Origin: Fulvivirga ulvae
Lineage (GTDB): Bacteria > Bacteroidota > Bacteroidia > Cytophagales > Cyclobacteriaceae
Assembly (NCBI RefSeq): GCF_021389975.1
Contig: NZ_CP089981.1
Span: forward strand, 5,171,501 to 5,235,500
DNA: 64,000 bases
Direction of reading: 5' to 3'
A model generated the notes under the pieces. The model was not told the origin of the DNA. It did no database searches and saw nothing but the letters and a program-made list of their open reading frames with translations. Shown here piece after piece: positions 35,670-44,200 of the stretch (its first letter is position 1; each line of letters starts with the position of its first letter). A program made the translations under genes and the position numbers.

Positions 35670-37004
35670 GTGGTGGACAGAAAAATAAAAAATTGGGGGA
35701 ATTACCCGGAAATAATCAGCAATGTAAAATCCTTTGACACTTCAGGGATGGTTGAGGAGCTGTTTAAGGAGGAGAAACACTGGATAGCGCGGGGAATGGG
35801 CAGGTGTTATGGAGATGCTTCCCTTGGCGAAAACGTACTTTCAACCCTAAAATACAATAAAGTCACTTTTTTTGATACGCAAAGTGGTATAATAGAGTGT
35901 CAGGCAGGTTTTACGTTAGATGAAGTACTTCAGCTCGCTGTTCCCAAAGGCTGGTTTCTTCCTGTAACACCCGGAACCAAATTTGTTTCATTAGGTGGTG
36001 CTGTGGCTTCTGATATCCACGGAAAAAACCACCATAAAGAGGGCTCCTTTTCGCGACACACATTAAGCATAAAGGTATTATGCGGAGATGGAAAAATATA
36101 TAACTGCTCCAAAACGGAAAATGCTGATCTGTTTGAAGCTACCTGTGGAGGGATGGGGCTTACCGGAGTTATACTTTCGGTCAGATTTCAGCTCAGGAAA
36201 ATATCTACTTCCTATATAACTCAAAAGCAGATTAAAGCGGCAAATCTGGACGAACTGCTGATATTGTTTGAGAAGTATAAGGAGTACACCTATTCCGTGG
36301 CGTGGGTTGATTGCCTTGCCAGAGGAAAGCATTTTGGACGAAGTATTTTAATGCTTGGAGAGCATGCAGAAATGAATGATCTAAAGGGAGCAAAAGCAAA
36401 AGCCCCGTTAAAAGTCCATTCAGAAGCAGGTTTAAATATTCCTTTTAATTTTCCGTCTTTCGTACTGAATAAGTATAGTATTAAGTTATTTAACTTCGCA
36501 TATTATCATAAAAACTTTAAGAAAGTTCAGGAAAGTACTACACACTATGATGGCTTTTTTTATCCATTGGATAATATAAAAAACTGGAATAGAATGTACG
36601 GAAAGCCTGGTTTTTTACAGTATCAGTTCGTATTGCCACTAAATCAGGTAGAGGGGATGAAACTAATCATGAATAAAATAGCCGAGAAGAAGCAAGGTTC
36701 ATTCCTATCAGTCCTTAAAGTATTTGGCCCTCAAAATGACCTTATTTCTTTTCCGGAAGAGGGGTATACACTGGCTCTTGATTTTCCTATGACCGGTAGT
36801 CTTCTTAAATTTCTGGACGAACTGGACCAAATCGTACAGGATTGCGGCGGCCGTATATACCTTACAAAAGACGCCAGAATGAATAAGGAGTTTTTTCATA
36901 AGTCATACCCTCGTCTTGAAGAGTTTATTGACATTGTAAATAAATATAACCCAAACACTGAATTCAGGTCAGTGCAATCAGAAAGACTTTCAATAACCAG
37001 ATGA
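35670..37004 (+). CDS. dprE1: DprE1-like FAD-dependent polyprenylphosphoryl-ribose 2'-oxidase
   Basis: 444 residues with the vanillyl-alcohol-oxidase fold layout: the FAD domain (about 1-190) has RGMGRCYGDASLGE, PVTPGTKFVSLGGAV, ASDIHGKNHHKEGSF and CGGMGLTGVI, all matching DprE1. The C-terminal region has YLTKDAR, whose Lys corresponds to the catalytic Lys418 of the mycobacterial enzyme, near the end. At the position of mycobacterial Cys387 (in CVDFP) this protein has Ala369 (ALDFP). DprE1 oxidises C2' of polyprenylphosphoryl ribose to the keto form. Start is GTG at 35670, directly after the UbiA stop; the end overlaps the DprE2-like start by 4 bp. Confidence 0.92.
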   Translation: MVDRKIKNWGNYPEIISNVKSFDTSGMVEELFKEEKHWIARGMGRCYGDASLGENVLSTLKYNKVTFFDTQSGIIECQAGFTLDEVLQLAVPKGWFLPVTPGTKFVSLGGAVASDIHGKNHHKEGSFSRHTLSIKVLCGDGKIYNCSKTENADLFEATCGGMGLTGVILSVRFQLRKISTSYITQKQIKAANLDELLILFEKYKEYTYSVAWVDCLARGKHFGRSILMLGEHAEMNDLKGAKAKAPLKVHSEAGLNIPFNFPSFVLNKYSIKLFNFAYYHKNFKKVQESTTHYDGFFYPLDNIKNWNRMYGKPGFLQYQFVLPLNQVEGMKLIMNKIAEKKQGSFLSVLKVFGPQNDLISFPEEGYTLALDFPMTGSLLKFLDELDQIVQDCGGRIYLTKDARMNKEFFHKSYPRLEEFIDIVNKYNPNTEFRSVQSERLSITR

Positions 37005-37732
37005 AAACAGTTTTACTACTAGGAGCAACCTCGGATATAGGCCAGGCGCTGGCTGATAAGTATGCCAAAGAGGGATACACTGTATGGCTTGCAGGAAGAA
37101 ATACCAATCATATGCAAGATATAGCCGCCGATCTGAAAATAAGGCATGAGGTTGCTGTAGAATATTATAAGTTTGAGGCCCTGGATTATGTCTCCCATCA
37201 GAAATTCTATACTGATCTGCCTGGTATTCCTGATATTACGGTTTGTATTTTTGGATACCTTGGTGATCAGGAAAAGGCCGAGTCAGCATGGGACGAGTGT
37301 CAGAATATATTAGACACGAATTACAAAGCTGCTGTATCCATACTCAATATAGTGGCCAGTAGCTATGAAGAAAGGTCGGTTGGTACTATTGTCGGGATTA
37401 GTTCTGTTGCAGGTGACAGAGGCAGACAAAGCAATTATTTTTATGGAAGTGCCAAGGCAGGTTTTACGGCATATCTTGCAGGGCTAAGGAACAGGCTCTT
37501 TAAGCATAATGTACATGTGTTAACAGTGAAACCTGGTTTTGTCGATACAAAAATGACTGAGCATCTGGAATTGCCCGCCCCGCTAACGGCTCAGCCATCA
37601 AAAGTAGCAGGAGCAATATTTAAAGCTGTTAAAAAAAGAAAGAACACCATATATGTATTAGGGATATGGTGGTTGATTATGACTATCATTAAATCAATCC
37701 CTGAACCAATTTTCAAAAGACTTAAACTTTGA
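37001..37732 (+). CDS. dprE2: DprE2-like SDR, polyprenylphosphoryl-2-keto-ribose reductase
   Basis: 243 residues of a short-chain dehydrogenase: the cofactor loop LLLGATSDIGQAL at the N-terminus, the catalytic Ser in GISSVAGDRGRQSN, and Tyr-Lys in YGSAKAG, followed by VLTVKPGFVDTKM. The SSVAG-RxRQSN-YGSxKAG pattern closely follows mycobacterial DprE2, which reduces the 2-keto sugar to polyprenylphosphoryl-D-arabinofuranose with NADH. Its ATG overlaps the DprE1-like stop (ATGA) and its TGA overlaps the TTG start of the phosphatase gene. Confidence 0.9.
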   Translation: MKTVLLLGATSDIGQALADKYAKEGYTVWLAGRNTNHMQDIAADLKIRHEVAVEYYKFEALDYVSHQKFYTDLPGIPDITVCIFGYLGDQEKAESAWDECQNILDTNYKAAVSILNIVASSYEERSVGTIVGISSVAGDRGRQSNYFYGSAKAGFTAYLAGLRNRLFKHNVHVLTVKPGFVDTKMTEHLELPAPLTAQPSKVAGAIFKAVKKRKNTIYVLGIWWLIMTIIKSIPEPIFKRLKL

Positions 37733-38316
37733 GAAAGTTAGCGTTATTTGACTTTGATGGCACTCTTACTACAAAAGATACCTTTATCGAGTTTATTAAA
37801 TTTTATAGGGGAGCTTTCAAGTTTTATCTTGGCTTTATGCTACTCGCACCTATATTGATTTTATATAAGTTGAAGGTAATTCCTAACTGGAGAGCCAAGG
37901 AGTATGTTATTACTTATTTTTTCAAAGGTGAATCAATAGCCCACTTCAATGAAAAGGGGAGAGCCTTTGCTGAGGAGTTTATTCCCGGCATGGTGAGAAA
38001 GAAAGCCCTGGATAAATTTAATCAGCATATTGCCCAGGGAGATTTGGTTATGATAGTGAGCGCTTCGGCAGTGAACTGGGTGAAGCCATGGGCGGATAAA
38101 AATGGTGTGGAGCTGATAGCTACTAATCTTGAAACAAAGAATAACCGATTAACCGGTAGGATACTGGGACGAAATTGTTATGGTTCAGAAAAAGTTTCCC
38201 GCATCGGCAGCCAGATTGATATCAGAGACTATTCGGATATCCATGTTTATGGAGATAGTAGGGGAGATAAGGAGATGCTCGAACTTGCCACTCATCCCTT
38301 TTACAGAAAATTTTAA
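37729..38316 (+). CDS. HAD-IB family phosphatase
   Basis: 195 residues with the HAD motifs: FDFDGTLT (nucleophile Asp), VSASAVNWV, a Lys in GSEKVSR and GDSRGDKEML. It resembles the SerB-like HAD-IB group. Start is TTG at 37729 overlapping the DprE2-like stop (TTGA). In the arabinose-donor route, DPPR must lose its 5-phosphate before DprE1 acts; a HAD phosphatase in the same operon fits that step (inference). An alternative is recycling of a released phosphate ester. Its stop abuts the stop of the convergent acyltransferase gene with no spacer. Confidence 0.85.
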   Translation: MRKLALFDFDGTLTTKDTFIEFIKFYRGAFKFYLGFMLLAPILILYKLKVIPNWRAKEYVITYFFKGESIAHFNEKGRAFAEEFIPGMVRKKALDKFNQHIAQGDLVMIVSASAVNWVKPWADKNGVELIATNLETKNNRLTGRILGRNCYGSEKVSRIGSQIDIRDYSDIHVYGDSRGDKEMLELATHPFYRKF

Positions 38317-39369
38317 CTAGCTGCCAATAAGAAGTCTGCTATACCTGGGAAATACTTTTTTAATGGCAATTACGATCATAATGGAAAGCCCGCTAACCAG
38401 AGCTGTATAAAAAAGAAAGGTAAGAGGTCCAAGTTTAAAATCAGGTTGGATTAGTTTCATGACCATTTCGCACGCTGTAATAACATAAAGATGCACGAAA
38501 TATATACCAAAACTATAATCTCCCAAAGCTTTTAAAATGAGACTGTCCCGGTTTAGTACATAGAACCCCCTGAGCAGAATGATACAAAGCAGACTCACTT
38601 TTAATTTTGAAAAGTTAAAAGCAAAATAAGGTGCGGTACGGGCGACTTCAAATGAGCTTAACTTCGGAATAGCTATAATATTTATAACTTCCAATGTGGC
38701 TATAGTACAATAGATGATAACCAATAGAATCGCCCATGACGTCTTTAAGTTTATGAGCTCTTTCCTGTATCTTGCGGCACCCATTCCAAATATGTAAACA
38801 GGTAAATAATGGATAAATGAATCTATCGTATTAGAAAAGAAACCAAACCTGTAAGTAAATAATCCGGCTATAAAGAGTACCGGAAAAATGAATTTGTAAA
38901 AACCAGGCCGGTCGATCCTTAATAGCAGCGGAGATATTAAATAGAAAATGACTATCATCGGAATAAACCAAAAAGGGCCCAGATGTTTACCAGTGGCAAT
39001 CATATACAAAGCCTGGAAAATCTTTGGTTGATCAACAAGGTTTTCCGGCAGCCATACCGGGGGTATTTTCGAGTAAAGATCAATAATTATGGCTGGGGTT
39101 GAGGCTATTAGATAGGGTAGTATAACATATTTAGTTTTCCTTTTTAAATAGGAAGAGTACTCATACTTGCCTTTCAGGTACTGAAACAGGAAACCCGCTA
39201 TGAATACAAATAAAACCGTACCATTATCAAGTAATGTGATAAAAACATCTCGAAATATGGAATCTTTAGGCCACCTGAAAGATATACGGCAGTGAATGCC
39301 AACAATAATCAAAATGGCAAATCCTCTGAACAAGTGAATGTAATTGAGGTAGCCTTCTTTCTTGCTCAT
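38317..39369 (-). CDS. Membrane acyltransferase family 3 (OafA-like)
   Basis: 350 residues with about 10 hydrophobic helices. The N-terminus has LNYIHLFRGFAILIIVGIHC, the acyltransferase-3 start with the conserved Arg and His, and DYSFGIYFVHLYV lies near the C-terminus. These proteins add acetyl or other acyl groups to sugars of exported polysaccharides, using acyl-CoA from the cytoplasm. It overlaps the upstream small-subunit gene by 4 bp (39366-39369), so it is the last gene of the long minus-strand run. Confidence 0.9.
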   Translation of the reverse strand: MSKKEGYLNYIHLFRGFAILIIVGIHCRISFRWPKDSIFRDVFITLLDNGTVLFVFIAGFLFQYLKGKYEYSSYLKRKTKYVILPYLIASTPAIIIDLYSKIPPVWLPENLVDQPKIFQALYMIATGKHLGPFWFIPMIVIFYLISPLLLRIDRPGFYKFIFPVLFIAGLFTYRFGFFSNTIDSFIHYLPVYIFGMGAARYRKELINLKTSWAILLVIIYCTIATLEVINIIAIPKLSSFEVARTAPYFAFNFSKLKVSLLCIILLRGFYVLNRDSLILKALGDYSFGIYFVHLYVITACEMVMKLIQPDFKLGPLTFLFYTALVSGLSIMIVIAIKKVFPRYSRLLIGS

Positions 39370-39833
39370 ACTTGCTGAGGATAGTATAGATTAGAAAAAG
39401 GATTGGAGCAAGGACGCAAATAAGGATTATAAAGGCCAATATAAGTTACTGTTTTGCCAGCGTCCATTTTGTTAATGAAGAAATCTGTGGAGAGTAAAAA
39501 GTCTCCAACTATATCACTACGGTATTGCATGTACTTATACTTGTATGGGAAAGTTGGTAGAATGCTATCAATCAAGAAACTAAAGCGTACTAACTGTTTC
39601 TTTTTCCAGTCAAAAAATTTACTTTGCCAGTGTCCTTTTTGCTCAGCTTCCCTGACAAAAGTTTTAAAACTGGCTTCATCTACCTTCAGGTGCGACAAAT
39701 CTTTTTTTAGCATTTTAATGACCACAGTATGAAAATCAAGAATGGCAACAGAACCAACTACTATTGCCACTATGGTCAATAAAATGATCCATAGAAACTT
39801 TCTCCTTGATATTTTTCGCGTCCTGTCCGTCAT
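39366..39833 (-). CDS. Small Tat-like partner protein of the GMC oxidoreductase
   Basis: 155 residues. The N-terminus has SRRKFLWI followed by a hydrophobic stretch, a twin-arginine-like signal. The rest is helical, with a Pro/Tyr-rich C-terminus (NPYLRPCSNPFSNLYYP). This resembles the small subunits of gluconate-2-dehydrogenase-type enzymes, which carry the Tat signal for a GMC large subunit, but sequence similarity is too weak to be sure. It overlaps the GMC gene by 4 bp and the acyltransferase gene by 4 bp. Either the pair is exported together or this is an inner-membrane anchor. Confidence 0.6.
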   Translation of the reverse strand: MTDRTRKISRRKFLWIILLTIVAIVVGSVAILDFHTVVIKMLKKDLSHLKVDEASFKTFVREAEQKGHWQSKFFDWKKKQLVRFSFLIDSILPTFPYKYKYMQYRSDIVGDFLLSTDFFINKMDAGKTVTYIGLYNPYLRPCSNPFSNLYYPQQV

Positions 39834-41257
39834 AGCAAATACTTGTCAGCTGCTCTTAGCGAAAGTGCAGATAAAGTCAACGTAGGGTTGGAAGGAGTGA
39901 TTGATGGATATGAACTACTTCCCAGAACAATGACATTTCGGTATTTATGATGAAGCATATTTCCGTCGATTACACTGTCCTCTGAAGTTAATCCCATCTT
40001 GGTTGTGGAGCAAACGTGGAACTCAGTTTTTTGACTATAACTGTCAATTTCTACCCTTTCAATGGGTAAGAACCCAAAGTATTTGTCTATGTCATCGGGG
40101 AGCCTGGCCATTCCTCGTTGAGCATAGTCAGAATGAGCATTATAGACCACTTTGGGCTTTCTTTCATCTTCTGACAACACAACCTTATTTTCTTTTTGAG
40201 GAATATCCTCATATATAAATTTAAAAATGGATAGCTTTCTCCATTTACCCGCTTCATTTCTTACAAAAGGAGTGTTAAAGCTCTCAATGATACATGCCGC
40301 ATGATTTTTTCTGTGTTCTCCGTCGTACATCATGTAGCCATTTGCAGAAATAATGGAGCTACCTCCAACGTTATCGAGATCATTGTAATATAATCTGGCA
40401 AATACTCCCAGCTGCTCACATATTCCTGCGCCCGTATTTGGATTTGAGTCACCGGAGTTTAGCAGGATATGTGCATTAAAAACTGCATTGGCCCCAAGTA
40501 CAATGGTTTCTCCATCAGCTTTCTTTTCCGAGTTTCCCTTGATATAATGAACGGACTTAGCCAGGCTATCTCCTGTATCGAGGCCTATCACTTGTGCCTC
40601 ATATTCTATAGTGATTCTTGCGTCCTCATAAATATAACCCAGCCCATTTTCTATAGTAAACTTAGCGTTTACAGGACATAGATCGCAGACCGAACTGGAA
40701 CAGCATGCACCACGGGTTCCAATGGCTCTGCTAGCCCTTGCAGTAGGCTGACTGATATATTGGTTTCCATATTTGGATTGCAATAAACTATCAACTGTGC
40801 TTAGCTGATGTGCGGGCAGAGGGTATGGTGATGTTTTAGGGAATGGCGTTTCTTCAGGTCCCGAAATTGCCATTATTTTTTCAACTTCAGTATAATAAGG
40901 TTCAATATCTTCATATGATATGGGCCAGTCCTGTCCTACACCATATAGAGAGTTCATTTTAAAATCATTGGGAAGAAAGCGAGGAGTACAGCCCGTCCAG
41001 CAATTTGAACTTCCTCCGAAGTTTGGATCAAAAACCCAGATTTTGCCGGCATCAGTAGAGTAAGTTTGACCGGCTTTTTTTATTTGTAATTCCTTTTCAC
41101 CCCGTTTTAGGGCTAGTCTTTCTGAGTAAGGGTGGAATTTACCTCTTTCAAGTACTAATATTTTTTTGTTGGAACCGGCTTTTTCCAAATAAGATTTAAG
41201 GAAAAAAGATGATGCAAAACCGGTTCCAACTATGATCAGATCATACTGGTCTGTCAT
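39830..41257 (-). CDS. GMC-family oxidoreductase (FAD)
   Basis: 475 residues: an N-terminal FAD-binding turn (YDLIIVGTGFASSFF, ILVLERG), a GGSSNCWTGCTPRF segment and a C-terminal GMC signature (FHVCSTTKMGL, then GSSSYPSITPSNPTLTLSALSLRAADKYL in the last 35 residues, shown in part). It has cysteines in RGACCSSSVCDLCP, a cluster seen in GMC enzymes of the gluconate-dehydrogenase kind. The family oxidises alcohol groups of sugars or sterols. No signal peptide of its own; the small partner downstream may carry it. Acts on an unknown sugar or lipid alcohol. Confidence 0.88.
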   Translation of the reverse strand: MTDQYDLIIVGTGFASSFFLKSYLEKAGSNKKILVLERGKFHPYSERLALKRGEKELQIKKAGQTYSTDAGKIWVFDPNFGGSSNCWTGCTPRFLPNDFKMNSLYGVGQDWPISYEDIEPYYTEVEKIMAISGPEETPFPKTSPYPLPAHQLSTVDSLLQSKYGNQYISQPTARASRAIGTRGACCSSSVCDLCPVNAKFTIENGLGYIYEDARITIEYEAQVIGLDTGDSLAKSVHYIKGNSEKKADGETIVLGANAVFNAHILLNSGDSNPNTGAGICEQLGVFARLYYNDLDNVGGSSIISANGYMMYDGEHRKNHAACIIESFNTPFVRNEAGKWRKLSIFKFIYEDIPQKENKVVLSEDERKPKVVYNAHSDYAQRGMARLPDDIDKYFGFLPIERVEIDSYSQKTEFHVCSTTKMGLTSEDSVIDGNMLHHKYRNVIVLGSSSYPSITPSNPTLTLSALSLRAADKYLL

Positions 41258-41258
41258 A

Positions 41259-44200
41259 TTATCTTATAATAACGCGTTTCTGAGATTTATTATTTCCGTC
41301 CGATATTTCTACAATGTAAACCCCAGTGTGCAAATTATTTCTCGCATCTATCGTTAGTCCCTCTAATAGTGTATTCGGATCAGTTTCAATTAGCAATGAG
41401 CTTTTGCCCATTACATCAAAGAAATTAATGCTAACTCTATCCGACTCTGATGCTATATAGCCTTTAATATTGATATTGTTAGGGCTTGCAGGGTTTGGAT
41501 AGACAGTTAGCTCATCAAAATTGTTTTTGAGTGTGACCCGAATAACCTTTGAATAACTAAAGCCGCCATCAAAATCCACTTGCTTGATACGGTAATAAGC
41601 TAAATTGAGAGGCTTGTAATCTGTAAATTCATAGTTCACGGCACTGGTGGTTGTACCTGATCCATTTACTGTACCGATCTCTGTAAACTCGTTGATGTCT
41701 ACTGCTCTCTCCACTGAGAAATATTCATTATTGAGTTCGCTGCCTGTGATCCAGTTCAAGTTAACACTGTTACCATTGATAGTGTAGGAGAAATCGATAA
41801 ATTCAACAGGTAGCGGACTGTCACTAAGAGTTTCCACGGTGATTGGATCACTATCTATGGAAGTATTATTAGCTCCATCACGAGCAGCGACACTGAACAT
41901 ATATTCTGTTTCAGGAGATAGCCCTTCAATAGTAACTCCATTGCTGACTGTAGAAACAGTTTCAGCCTGTGTACGAGCTGATGAACCTATTCTTGAACCG
42001 CTACCCTCTGAAGCCAGAGCATAGGATACAATGTATTCAGTTACACCGACATTATCCACCGAATTATCCCATGAAAGCGCAATCTGTGTATCTGTCTTGG
42101 CTCTGACCCATAGGTTTTGTGGAACAGATGGAGCAACTACGTCTGCAGGTGAGGTTGCACCGGCCGTATTTGAAAAGCCTGATGAACCATAGATATTCAC
42201 TGCTTTAACCCGATAGGTAAAGCTTGTGCTGGGAGATAGCTCCGCGTGAGTGTAGGCTGTTTCTCCGTACCCTGTAGTGTGTACTATTTCATAACTTCCG
42301 CCTGATTCTGACGCGTATACCTCAAATTTTGGCATATAAGGGCCAACAGTTTTTAGTACTTCTGTCAGTATGTAATAGTGACCCGAGCTGTTCAGATGAG
42401 TTCCATCACCTGAATCAAATTGTGCTTTAATTCGGTTATCATTACTAAAGTCAGTCAGGTAATCATAAATATCAATAACTCTGTCATCTAATGAAGCTCT
42501 TACAGCGTCCGCTTCGGTTTCCAATAGATGTCTTTTTGCTGAATTAGTATTGAAATTCCTGGGCTGTGTGGTGGTAAAGAAAATCTCCACATCCTGCGCA
42601 GAGGCTAAATTCAGGAGCTCATTGTAATGCACCACAGTGGTTGAGGCATCAATATTATCAGCAACATTATTCGATGGAAGATTAACTATAATAATATCTG
42701 GATTTAGGGCCAGAGCAGCGGTTATATTGTGACTTGGATCTGCAAAATAGCCTCCTCCGCTTGTGCCTGTTGCTCTTACATGGTATGTATTTAAGCCATT
42801 AGCAGCAAGATTAGTTAAAGTGTAGTTGGCATTATTAGCTAGCATAGTACTATCCAGTCTTTCAACCCAGCTTTCATTTGCTGCAACTTCAGCCCCATAC
42901 GCTGTTGATGATCCAAGGACTACTATGTCGGTTGACTCATAATCCCAATTCAGATCTATACTGAATTCGGTGGCATCGGCATTAGCAGTCAAATTAGTAG
43001 GAGTATCAGGAAGGTTTTGCTCTGGCATATACCCACTTTTCAGGGCACTGTCCGGAATTTGTTGTTTGTTTATACCGCTTCCCGTAGGGCCTCTGTAGGA
43101 TACCTGCAAATTGTGTCCTCCCGATCTCTCAAAATATTTGACCGTAATAGGGTGAGCACCTGCCGTCAGGCTAATTGTACCACTTCTCTCAACACTTCCA
43201 TGAAGACCATCATTATCAACCACTTTAGTACCTCCAATCCATAATTGGCTACCATCATCTGATGTTGTGTAGAATGTATAAGTGCCTGGTGTAGTTATGT
43301 AAATATAGCCAAAGAAGTCAAAGGCAAAATAATCATCATCTTCTGTATAGTCCTCTCTTACGGCTATTCTAAAATTAGGGTGAGCACCATTGGCATGAAG
43401 TGCCCAGTCTGAGAAATCTTTAACTACATCCCAGGTGCCTCCGGCAAAAAGATTAAAATATAACCCTTCAAGTACTGTGGTAACCGAAACAGCACTACTA
43501 GGACTTGATGCATTTCCTGCGTTGTCGTAGGCAACTACATAAAAACTATAAGTTTTTTCTTTTTCAAGTCCGGTAACTGTTGCAGTGGTGTTTGAAGTTG
43601 TAGCTGCCAGTGTACCATCCAGAAAATAAACTTTGTATTGCGTAACACCTACGTTATCAGTTGAAGGGGACCATGATAATACTACCTGATCGGTATGAAC
43701 GGTGAAGTATTCATCAGCAAGGTTATCTACAGTAACGTTTATGCGGTGCTCAGTATAGGCAAAGTTGTCAAATTTAAAATTACCGGGAGCCGTAGGTTTT
43801 TGGCTGTCGGTCAATGTTGTGGCCGATGCAACCTCAGAAGGAGAAGAAGGGCCGTTTGTATTATACGCTCTTACTTTATAGTAATACGTGGTAGCACTAT
43901 TCAAAGCTGTGTCAGCATACAATAACTTATTTGGAGTAGTAGTAGTTACCCATGAGAAATTAATGCCGTCAGTACTTCGGTATACTTCAAAACCTAATTC
44001 ATCGTCTGATTTATCCTGCCAGTAAACATTTATGGACGTTGCTGAGCTGGCAGAGGCATGTATGTTGTCAGGCGCGGCGGGTAATGATCCCAAATAAGGC
44101 TCGTTAGATACATATATTTTGTTGGATTCAAAGCCTTTGCACAGTCCTTCATCTTTCACTACCAATGAGTATGCTCCGGGATCGGAAACTGTAATGGCAT

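Noticed and set aside
33163..38316. Reading the UbiA/DprE genes as menaquinone or heme biosynthesis genes
   Set aside because: The UbiA motifs with DRIHPEKSKRP and the IHGKNHH DprE1 signature fit the phosphoribosyl-lipid pathway; no quinone or heme genes are nearby.
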